DNA of 32,142 nt, taken from the NCBI GenBank assembly GCA_003246935.1, contig QKCF01000474.1:1-32142 (forward strand). The letters are read 5' to 3'. Positions 19,267 to 27,834 of this stretch are shown in pieces (the stretch's first letter is position 1; each line of letters begins with the position of its first letter). The position numbers and the translations under genes were made by a program. The notes under the pieces were generated by a model. It did not search any database. It saw nothing but the letters and a program-made list of their open reading frames with translations, and was not told the DNA's origin. This stretch comes from Sunxiuqinia sp. (GTDB lineage Bacteria; Bacteroidota; Bacteroidia; Bacteroidales; Prolixibacteraceae).

Positions 19267-19322
19267 CAAAGATAGACTGCAATTCAGTTAACAGATGACA
19301 AGCAACGTTAATAAACGTTAAC
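19267..19322 (-). promoter_or_regulatory. Promoter/operator of sRNA copy C, with a third GTTAAC box
   Basis: TTAAC-N14-GTTAAC-N12-TATCTTTG on the minus strand. On the + strand GTTAA occurs at 19287, 19307 and 19317. Confidence 0.65.
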
Positions 19323-19729
19323 AAAACAACCTCTAGTTATTATTACAAACTAGTTATCAGCCAAAAAAACAACCTTCCCCAGGGCTTTAAATACTCGAAT
19401 TTAAATGGATAAAAGGAAAATGAAACACAAAAAAGGAAGCTTGATAAAAAGCAAACAGCACGTCGCATTTCAATAAATACAATAAATAAGAAGCGTGTTC
19501 ATCCGCATTATTAAGCAGGGCCAATTTGTTTTTAAAGTTAATGATAGGTTTTTAGTTTCTAGTCATAAACCTATTCAAAAACATGTGTTAGGATAAGCTA
19601 AACGACATAGCTATAAAACATCTGACCGTAATCCCGCTGATTCTTCTAATTAAAAAAATTTACGGTTACATTAGTGACTCGAAATTAAACTTTACTAATT
19701 GTCCAATCAACCAAAAAATCTTAAAATCT

Positions 19730-22438
19730 ATGGCAAAATACGTTTATACATTTGGGAACGGAAAAGCCGAAGGGAAGGCAGATATGAAGAACCTGCTGGG
19801 TGGTAAAGGAGCAAATTTAGCTGAAATGAACTTAATCGGAGTTCCGGTGCCACCAGGCTTTACTATCACAACTGAAGTTTGCACACTTTACAATCAGCAA
19901 GGCAAAGACGCGGCAGTCGCGGCAATTAAACCAGAGGTTGAAAAAGCAGTAGCGCTAATCGAAGAACTAACAGCAACTAAATTTGGCGACAAAGACAATC
20001 CTTGCCTCGTTTCGGTACGCTCCGGAGCACGAGTGTCAATGCCGGGAATGATGGACACTGTATTAAACCTGGGATTGAACGATTCTGCAGTACAGGGAAT
20101 CTCTAAAAAATCGGGCAACGAACGATTTGCATGGGACTCTTACCGTCGCTTTGTGCAAATGTACGGCGATGTTGTATTAGGTATGAAACCTGAAAGCAAA
20201 GAAGATATAGATCCTTTTGAAGCTATCATGGAAAACGTGAAGGAAGAAAAAGGAATTGAACTGGATACAGACTTCTCTACCGATGATCTGAAAAGACTGG
20301 TTTCTGAATTTAAAGAAGCCGTTCTGAAAGTTACCGGCAAAAGCTTCCCCGACGATCCTTGGGAACAATTATGGGGAGCAATCTATGCTGTATTCGACAG
20401 CTGGATGAACGAGCGCGCCATTTATTACCGCAAGCTTAATGCAATCCCGGCTGAATGGGGAACAGCAGTAAACGTGCAGGCAATGGTGTTTGGAAATATG
20501 GGTGGATCATCGGCAACTGGTGTGGCTTTTACGCGGGACGCTGCAACAGGTGAAGATATTTTCAACGGAGAATATTTAATTAATGCACAAGGTGAAGATG
20601 TTGTGGCCGGTATCCGTACGCCTCAACAAATTACACTTGAAGGCAGTAAGCGCTGGGCAGAATTAGCTGGCATAGATGAAGAACTACGTAAATCACACTT
20701 CCCCTCACTTGAAGAAACAATGCCCGCGCTTTATGCTGAACTCAACGCTGTTCAGGAAAAACTGGAGAGCCACTATAAAGACATGCAAGACCTTGAATTT
20801 ACCATTCAGGAAGGTAAGCTATGGCTGCTTCAAACACGCAACGGTAAACGAACCGGTGCTGCAATGGTGCGAATTGCCGTTGAAATGCTTGAACAAGGAG
20901 TTATCGATAAAAAAACGGCATTGCAGCGCATTGAGCCCAACAAGCTGGACGAATTGCTCCACCCGATATTCGACCCTGAAGCATTGAAAAAAGCTAATAT
21001 ATTGGCAAAAGGACTTCCTGCTTCTCCTGGCGCAGCAACAGGTCAGATTGTATTCTTTGCCGACGAAGCAAATAAATTCGAATCATCTGTTTTGGTGCGT
21101 ATCGAAACCTCCCCGGAAGATCTGGAAGGTATGAACATCGCCAGAGGTATCTTAACTGCCCGCGGAGGTATGACATCGCATGCTGCAGTAGTTGCCCGCG
21201 GAATGGGCAAATGCTGTGTTTCCGGTGCCGGCACTGTCCGAATCGATTACAGGGCAAGAACGATGACTGTTGGTAGTGTCGTTTTAAAAGAAGGAGACTG
21301 GATTTCTCTTAACGGCTCTACCGGTGAAGTTTGTGAAGGAAAAGTAAAAACACGGAACCCGGACTTAGGTGGGGATTTTGGCAAAGTCATGGAACTGGCC
21401 GATGAGTTTACAAGAATGTCCGTTCGCACCAATGCAGACACTCCCCACGACGCTCAGGTTGCCCGCAACTTTGGGGCAAAAGGTATCGGACTTTGCCGTA
21501 CCGAGCATATGTTTTTCGAAGGTGAACGCATCAAAGCAATGCGCGAAATGATCCTGTCAAACACCATTGCCGAGCGAGAAAAAGCACTGGCAAAACTGCT
21601 GCCATATCAACGAAGTGACTTTGAAGGAATTTTTCAAGCAATGGCCGGCTACGGTGTTACGGTTCGTTTACTCGATCCACCGTTGCACGAGTTCGTTCCT
21701 CACAACAAGGCAGCACAAGAAGACTTAGCTAAAGAAATGGGGATTTCCTTGAACCAGCTTCTTTCTAAAATTGAAGATCTAGAAGAATTTAACCCGATGT
21801 TGGGCCATCGCGGTTGCCGTTTGGGAATTACCTATCCCGAAATTACAGCAATGCAGGCACGCGCCATCATTGAGGCTGCTTTAAACCTGAAAGCCAAAGG
21901 AATTGACGCTAAACCTGAAATCATGGTTCCACTTGTTGGTACTATTGCCGAATTGAAAAACCAGTCAGCAGTTATTCGTGAGACTGCAGAGCAAGTTTTT
22001 GAAGAAAAAGGTGACCGAATTGATTTCATGCTTGGAACAATGATCGAAATACCAAGAGCTGCTCTTACAGCTGATTTAGTTGCGGAAGAAGCAGAATTCT
22101 TCTCATTTGGAACAAATGACTTAACCCAGATGACCTTTGGTTATTCGCGTGACGACGCTGGCAAATTTATGCCTGACTATCTGGCGAAAAACATCCTAAA
22201 AAACGATCCGTTCCAGGTGCTTGACCAAACAGGTGTAGGCCAACTGGTTAAAATGGGAGTTGAAAAAGGTCGCTCAACCAAACCCAAATTGAAAGTTGGG
22301 ATATGCGGCGAACACGGCGGCGAACCCAGTTCGGTTATGTTCTGCGACAGTGTTGGTTTAGATTATGTGAGCTGTTCTCCTTACCGGGTACCAATTGCCC
22401 GCGTTGCAGCAGCATTAGCAAACATCTCTAAAAGTTGA
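19730..22438 (+). CDS. ppdK: Pyruvate, phosphate dikinase
   Basis: 902 aa; LLGGKGANLAEMNLIGVPVPPGFTITTEVC; GGMTSHAAVVARGMGKCCVSGAG; GLCRTEHMFF; CGEHGGEPSSVMFC. Confidence 0.97.
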   Translation: MAKYVYTFGNGKAEGKADMKNLLGGKGANLAEMNLIGVPVPPGFTITTEVCTLYNQQGKDAAVAAIKPEVEKAVALIEELTATKFGDKDNPCLVSVRSGARVSMPGMMDTVLNLGLNDSAVQGISKKSGNERFAWDSYRRFVQMYGDVVLGMKPESKEDIDPFEAIMENVKEEKGIELDTDFSTDDLKRLVSEFKEAVLKVTGKSFPDDPWEQLWGAIYAVFDSWMNERAIYYRKLNAIPAEWGTAVNVQAMVFGNMGGSSATGVAFTRDAATGEDIFNGEYLINAQGEDVVAGIRTPQQITLEGSKRWAELAGIDEELRKSHFPSLEETMPALYAELNAVQEKLESHYKDMQDLEFTIQEGKLWLLQTRNGKRTGAAMVRIAVEMLEQGVIDKKTALQRIEPNKLDELLHPIFDPEALKKANILAKGLPASPGAATGQIVFFADEANKFESSVLVRIETSPEDLEGMNIARGILTARGGMTSHAAVVARGMGKCCVSGAGTVRIDYRARTMTVGSVVLKEGDWISLNGSTGEVCEGKVKTRNPDLGGDFGKVMELADEFTRMSVRTNADTPHDAQVARNFGAKGIGLCRTEHMFFEGERIKAMREMILSNTIAEREKALAKLLPYQRSDFEGIFQAMAGYGVTVRLLDPPLHEFVPHNKAAQEDLAKEMGISLNQLLSKIEDLEEFNPMLGHRGCRLGITYPEITAMQARAIIEAALNLKAKGIDAKPEIMVPLVGTIAELKNQSAVIRETAEQVFEEKGDRIDFMLGTMIEIPRAALTADLVAEEAEFFSFGTNDLTQMTFGYSRDDAGKFMPDYLAKNILKNDPFQVLDQTGVGQLVKMGVEKGRSTKPKLKVGICGEHGGEPSSVMFCDSVGLDYVSCSPYRVPIARVAAALANISKS

Positions 22439-22460
22439 TTTTAATAAACGCAAAAAGTGA

Positions 22461-22490
22461 AAAGCCGCCCGAGATTCGGGCGGCTTTTTT
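22461..22490 (+). terminator. Intrinsic terminator of ppdK
   Basis: AAAGCCGCCCGA-GAT-TCGGGCGGCTTT followed by TTT. Confidence 0.95.
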
Positions 22491-22565
22491 CTCCATCAAG
22501 CCACAAAAAAACGGCTATCATGCAGAAGCAATCAGGCCGTTCTATATTCTTAATTCACTTCGATT

Positions 22566-23108
22566 TTAAAAACGTGCCGACAAATTCAAACTAATATGAG
22601 GTGCCAAACGATAACCGTGATCACAACGTTCAAAAGCCAAATCACCGACCCGGAAATATAGATGCCCGCCAACGTTCACTCGCTCATAGCCGCCCGGTAG
22701 ATCAACAAACACATAACCTGAAGGAATAGCGACTTGCACATACCCAACACGAGGTTGATATCTGTAATAATGACCTCCATGGTAGTACATATCGCCTTTT
22801 GCATATCTTAATCGCACGGGAGTTTTATAAAATCGTTTGTAGACATTCCCATACTTCGGATGATGATACGCAAAACGACTGTCATCATATCTGCTATAAT
22901 TATCAAAACGGGTGTCTCTTCTATAATCCCTTTCGCTGTAGTAATGATTTTTCTTATCGTACTTATTATTCTTCTTTTCTAAATACTTGTATTCCTTTCT
23001 GCTCTCTTTTTTAGAGTTGTTGCGTTGCGCTTGAGCCGAAAAACTAGTTAATCCAAGTCCAACCAACAGCGCTATCGCTACTATTTGATATTTAAAAATT
23101 GCTTTCAT
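22566..23108 (-). CDS. Secreted Tyr/Arg/His-rich protein, DUF6515-like C-terminus
   Basis: Signal peptide MKAIFKYQIVAIALLVGLGLTSFSAQAQ; low-complexity KK/YY/RR region; C-terminal YYHGGHYYRYQPRVGYVQVAIPSGYVFVDLPGGYERVNVGGHLYFRVGD. Confidence 0.65.
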   Translation of the reverse strand: MKAIFKYQIVAIALLVGLGLTSFSAQAQRNNSKKESRKEYKYLEKKNNKYDKKNHYYSERDYRRDTRFDNYSRYDDSRFAYHHPKYGNVYKRFYKTPVRLRYAKGDMYYHGGHYYRYQPRVGYVQVAIPSGYVFVDLPGGYERVNVGGHLYFRVGDLAFERCDHGYRLAPHISLNLSARF

Positions 23109-23301
23109 GACTTTAATTCGTTAAGGTTAAACAATCATCTTTTCGAATTTACCGGTAATTGTTATTACATCATTTACAATTCGCATGCCAAAACACTATC
23201 CAGCTATGATATAGCTAATTACAACAAACAACAAAGACAATATTCTCAGCAATACTTCCAGAATGAAAATAGAATATTACTTTTGTGGCAAAATTTCGCT
23301 A

Positions 23302-23721
23302 GTGGGAAGAATATTAGCTATTGATTACGGGAAAAAGCGTGTTGGTCTGGCTGTTACAGATCCGATGCAGATTATTGCCAACAAACTAACAACAGTACCG
23401 AGTCACCAAATCTTCGATTTTCTAAAGGACTATTTTCTAAAGGAGAATGTTGAAAAAGTGATCATTGGTTACCCAAGGCAATTGAACAATGAAGCATCGG
23501 AAGCCGTTCTGTATATCAATCCTTTTTTAAAGCGCTTCCAAAAATTATATCCTGATATGCCGATTGAACAGGTCGATGAAAGGTTTACCTCACGAATGGC
23601 ATTTCAGACAATGATTGATGCCGGATTAAAAAAGAAGGACAGACAGAACAAAGCAACCATTGATGCTGTTAGTGCAACCATCATATTGCAATCGTATTTA
23701 GAACAAAAAAAATTCAGATAA
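23302..23721 (+). CDS. ruvX: Holliday junction resolvase-like protein RuvX/YqgF
   Basis: GRILAIDYGKKRVGLAVTDPMQIIA...VIIGYPRQLNNEASEA...VDERFTSRMA...DAVSATIILQSYL. GTG at 23302 is preferred because a TACTTTTG -7 box (~23277-23284) lies inside the longer ORF. Confidence 0.88.
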   Translation: MGRILAIDYGKKRVGLAVTDPMQIIANKLTTVPSHQIFDFLKDYFLKENVEKVIIGYPRQLNNEASEAVLYINPFLKRFQKLYPDMPIEQVDERFTSRMAFQTMIDAGLKKKDRQNKATIDAVSATIILQSYLEQKKFR

Positions 23722-24261
23722 TGATTTACCCAATTACTGTATACGGCGACCCCGATTTCAAAAGACTACCCGAACTTTGATCAGTTCGTAAAAGATATGT
23801 TCGAAACCATGTATCATTCTGATGGTGTGGGTTTAGCGGCGCCCCAAGTTGGATTATCTATCCGGATGTTCGTCGTTGATGCCTCTACTGCAGCCGATGA
23901 AGAACCCGAATTGGAAGGATTCAAAAAAGCATTCATCAACCCGGAAATTCTGGAATTAAAAGGAGATGAATGGACGATGAACGAAGGTTGTTTGAGTTTA
24001 CCTGAAATCCGTGAAGATGTTTCGAGACCTGAGTTCGTAAAGATCAAGTACTACGATGAAAACTTTGTTGAGCACATCGAAGAATATGGTGGCTTTGCAG
24101 CCCGTGTCATCCAGCACGAGTACGACCACCTGGAAGGAAAAATGTTAATTGACTACCTAAGTCCGCTAAAAAAAAGAATGTTGAAAAGTCGTTTGACTAA
24201 CATTAGCAAAGGGAAGGTCAGAACCAGTTACAGGATCATTATTCCAGGAACACGAAAATAA
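23721..24261 (+). pseudogene. def: Peptide deformylase, disrupted near the N-terminus by a ~23-bp deletion
   Basis: ATG 23721 gives MIYPITVYGDP then goes out of frame (DFKRLPEL*). The +1 frame continues ISKDYPNFDQFVKDMFETMYHSDGVGLAAPQVG...NEGCLSLPEIRE...QHEYDHLEGK. The expected ~8 residues (VLRKVA[ED/KE]) between P and I are replaced by one nucleotide. Confidence 0.85.
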
Positions 24262-24343
24262 CGCTTCGTATAGCCAAATACGCATTTCGTAAGCCAGAAC
24301 CTATAGCTCATAAAATAAACTAAAGTTTACTGGCAAAAGATGA

Positions 24344-24390
24344 AAATTCACTGTAATTTGAAGGTAATACAACCTTACTACAGTGAATTT
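24344..24390. repeat. Perfect 12-bp inverted repeat; candidate def terminator overlapping the comEC start
   Basis: AAATTCACTGTA (24344-24355) and TACAGTGAATTT (24379-24390), with an inner AAGGT/ACCTT stem. A T run follows. The 3' arm includes the comEC GTG. Confidence 0.75.
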
Positions 24391-26224
24391 TTTCTCAAAC
24401 AACCCTTTCATTAAGCTATTGGGATTTTGGATCATCGGTATTTTGATCGCCAAATACCTCCCAATACTGCTCCTTGCCTTTATCGTTTGGCTAATCATTG
24501 GTAGCATTTGGTTCTTTAAACTTTACCAAACAAAACGGTATCCATTTGATTTCATCGGTTCACTGTTGCTTGCATCCATACTAATTCTTCTTTCATCCTT
24601 AAATTTTAAGCTGCAGCATCCCTCCATTCCTCGCCTCCCCAATCGCACTATTGAATTTTCAGCTATTGTTCTGGAAAATCCTCAAGAAAAGGGAAACAGC
24701 ATTCAAACGGTCCTTCGAATTGAGCAAGCTGATGTTGATTCGCTAATCGGATTCAAGCTACTGACCTGGGTTCAAAAAGATTCGATGATGCCGACGATTT
24801 CAGCCGGTTCAAGCATATTTGCCTCGACACAAATACAATCAATTGAAAATAGTGGTAATCCTTTCGAGTTCGATTATAAATCCTACATGGCACTGCAAGG
24901 TATCCACTACTGCTGTTATATTTCAAAGAAAGGAACAACTGTTCTCGAATCCAAGACTCGCAACCTGCGTTTACAGGCTGAAAACTTTCGGGAAAGACTA
25001 CTTGATCAGTTACGATTAGCCCTTGCAAAGCAAGAAAGCTTCGAGGTTATTTCGGCTTTAACCCTGGGATACCGGAAAGAACTAAGCCCGGAAACAAGGG
25101 AAAGTTTCACGGACACAGGTGCAATGCACGTACTGGCAGTAAGTGGGTTACATGTTGGCTTAATCTTCCTTTTCCTTCTTCAATTATTTAAGTTTTTAAA
25201 TCGGTTAATAGGCGGGAAATGGATCAAACTCATCGTCATTAGTACTTTTCTTTGGGGCTACGCCATGATTACCGGCTTCTCCCCTTCTGTTCAGCGAGCA
25301 ACGACTATGTTCACATTCCTTTTAGTTGCCGAAACATTAAACCGACGAAGCTCAATCTATAACTCCATCGCAGCATCAGCGTTCGCACTGTTGCTTATCA
25401 ATCCCGACATTCTTTTTGCTGTTGGCTTTCAGCTATCTTATGCTGCTGTTCTGAGCATTGTTTACTTTTTTCCAATCATGGAAAAGCTGCTGTCATCCCA
25501 AAACCCTTTCATTAAGAAGCCTTGGCAGCTACTGTGCGTTTCTTTGTCGGCGCAAATTGGGACATTCCCGCTGAGCCTCTATTATTTCAACCAATTCCCT
25601 GTCTATTTTTGGTTAAGCAATTTCATCGTTATTCCAGCTGCCTTTGCTCTTTTAAGCACAACGTTCCTGTTCTTTCTAACTTCCGCAATACCTCCGCTTT
25701 GCCATTTTATTGCTTTCATCCTTGACAATACAAATAGCGTTTTACTCTATGGCTTACAAAAGATCAGCAAACTGCCGGGTGCTGTTGTTCAGCAAATCTC
25801 CATATCGGGTTGGGAACTCACGTGTCTATTTGCAGTCATCATCTTTTTCGTTCTCTTCATTAATTTCAAAAAAGCACGCTATCTGCAATTTGGTCTTCTC
25901 TGCTTTCTCTGTTTCCTGATCATCGGACTAAAAACAAAGTTTGATCTGCTCGACCAGCACCAAGTCATCGTCTACAAAACAAAAAATCAGACTATTCACT
26001 TTATAGATGGTAGAGAAAACTACATCTTGAGTAAAGACACAGCTAAACTTAGCAATTATCTTTACGGAAATGTGCTCACTAGGCTATGGCTAGCCCCTCC
26101 TATTATCCTACCAATCTCCTATAAAACAACTTATATAAGCAACAATTTCATACTCAATGATGATATATGTCAATTTGGTGATCAAACCTTCAATTTAGAT
26201 GAGTTGCGTTCGATGAACAAGTAA
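24383..26224 (+). CDS. comEC: ComEC/Rec2 family DNA-uptake/competence membrane protein
   Basis: 613 aa polytopic membrane protein with DTGAMHVLAVSGLHVGLIF and GFSPSVQRATTMFTF (ComEC/Rec2 motifs). Confidence 0.88.
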   Translation: MNFFSNNPFIKLLGFWIIGILIAKYLPILLLAFIVWLIIGSIWFFKLYQTKRYPFDFIGSLLLASILILLSSLNFKLQHPSIPRLPNRTIEFSAIVLENPQEKGNSIQTVLRIEQADVDSLIGFKLLTWVQKDSMMPTISAGSSIFASTQIQSIENSGNPFEFDYKSYMALQGIHYCCYISKKGTTVLESKTRNLRLQAENFRERLLDQLRLALAKQESFEVISALTLGYRKELSPETRESFTDTGAMHVLAVSGLHVGLIFLFLLQLFKFLNRLIGGKWIKLIVISTFLWGYAMITGFSPSVQRATTMFTFLLVAETLNRRSSIYNSIAASAFALLLINPDILFAVGFQLSYAAVLSIVYFFPIMEKLLSSQNPFIKKPWQLLCVSLSAQIGTFPLSLYYFNQFPVYFWLSNFIVIPAAFALLSTTFLFFLTSAIPPLCHFIAFILDNTNSVLLYGLQKISKLPGAVVQQISISGWELTCLFAVIIFFVLFINFKKARYLQFGLLCFLCFLIIGLKTKFDLLDQHQVIVYKTKNQTIHFIDGRENYILSKDTAKLSNYLYGNVLTRLWLAPPIILPISYKTTYISNNFILNDDICQFGDQTFNLDELRSMNK

Positions 26225-26477
26225 ATATGACATCTTCGGGACGCAACACGAACGTCTAAACTTCCTTGTTATCAACTCGTAATTCATCCTATTTAAAGTA
26301 GGCGCTTGCACTAACAGCACACGTTTAAAGTCGTACTCATTCTATAACTTTATCCCCACACAAAGCTCAACCAAAACGACTCCTTAACATCCGGCAAAAA
26401 AAAAATCAATTCCGTGGTAATTCATGTTTTTATGTGTTACTTTGCTTGGCGAATTTTAACGAAGTACGAAATACTCA

Positions 26478-27812
26478 ATGAAAATTGTTATTGTTGGAGC
26501 TGGAGAAGTTGGGACTCACCTGGCAAAGATGTTGAGCCGCGAAGATCACGACATCGTTTTGATGGATGATGATACCGAAAAACTTAACAAACTATCCAGC
26601 CAAGTAGACCTGCTTACCATTACCGGTTACGCCAATTCTTTTAAAGATTTAAAAGATGCCGGTGTTTCAAAATCCGATTTATTAATTGCTGTTACACCTT
26701 ACGAGGAACGCAATATCATGGCCTGTGTTATGGCAAAAGATATGGGCGTTGGAAGAACAGTTGCCCGCATTAATAATGCGGAATATTTGGAAGAGAAGTA
26801 CAAAGAAAAACTTCGCAACCTTGGTGTTGACGAGTTGATTTACCCTGAAAGTTTGGCGGGAAAAGAAATTGCATCATCTGTAAAGCAGGTTGGAACGCGG
26901 CAGTTAATTGAGTTTTCCGGTGGCAAGCTCATCCTGATGGGGATTAAAATTCGTGAAAATGCCCCTGTTTTGAACAAATCTTTTGAGGAACTTTCGTACA
27001 TCGAATCAGAAATACGTGCTGTTGCGATTAATCGCGAAAACCATACAATTATCCCTCACGGACACGACTATGTTCGCGCTGGAGATATCATCTTCTTTAT
27101 CACAACCCGAAACTATATGAATAAAGTTTTTGAGTTGACCGGTAAAGAAATTTTCCCTGTTCGGAATATCATGATTCTTGGAGGTAGCCGAATTGCTCAA
27201 AAGACAGTTGAACGGTTAGGCGACCACTACAACATTAAGATCATTGAAAGCGATAAAATCCGTAGCCAAAAAATTGCCGACCGGCTCGAAAATGTCCTGG
27301 TCATAAATGGCGATGGCCGTAACCTCGAATTGCTGAAAGAAGAGCGAATCGAGCGCATGGATGCCTTCATCGCCGTAACAGGAAACTCAGAAACCAATAT
27401 TTTATCGTGCCACATGGCAAAAAAACTCGGTATCAAAAGAACGGTGGCCGAGGTTGAAAATATTGACTTCATGGGAATTGCTGAAAGTATGGATATTGGT
27501 AGTTTGATCAATAAAAAGCTGATTGCTGCCAGTTACATTTACAAATACACATTGGGAGCACAAGTTGCGCAAGCAAAATGTTTGACTGCTTCGGAAGCTG
27601 AAGTATTTGAGTTTATCGCCAGCGAGGGCTCTAAAATTACACAAGCACCGGTTAAAGACCTTGGCTTCCCCGAGGATGCAACCTTGGGTGGTGTTGTCCG
27701 TGGGCAAATGGCCTTTGTTGCAAAGGGTGAGACAATCATTCAGGCAGATGACAAAGTGGTAGTATTTGCGCTTCCATCAGCCATCCGCAAACTCGATAAA
27801 TTCTTTAAATAA
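26478..27812 (+). CDS. trkA: Trk system potassium transporter regulatory subunit TrkA
   Basis: Two RCK/TrkA-N domains (MKIVIVGAGEVGTHLAKMLSREDHDIVLMDDD; NIMILGGSRIAQKTVERLGDHYNIKIIESD). Confidence 0.95.
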   Translation: MKIVIVGAGEVGTHLAKMLSREDHDIVLMDDDTEKLNKLSSQVDLLTITGYANSFKDLKDAGVSKSDLLIAVTPYEERNIMACVMAKDMGVGRTVARINNAEYLEEKYKEKLRNLGVDELIYPESLAGKEIASSVKQVGTRQLIEFSGGKLILMGIKIRENAPVLNKSFEELSYIESEIRAVAINRENHTIIPHGHDYVRAGDIIFFITTRNYMNKVFELTGKEIFPVRNIMILGGSRIAQKTVERLGDHYNIKIIESDKIRSQKIADRLENVLVINGDGRNLELLKEERIERMDAFIAVTGNSETNILSCHMAKKLGIKRTVAEVENIDFMGIAESMDIGSLINKKLIAASYIYKYTLGAQVAQAKCLTASEAEVFEFIASEGSKITQAPVKDLGFPEDATLGGVVRGQMAFVAKGETIIQADDKVVVFALPSAIRKLDKFFK

Positions 27813-27834
27813 TCATCGCTCAGCATTTCAGCAT

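Noticed and set aside
19540-19580. Possible hairpin ATAGGTTT...AAACCTAT upstream of ppdK as a riboswitch
   Set aside because: Short AT-rich 8-bp stem with a large loop, no recognised riboswitch core and no second supporting feature.
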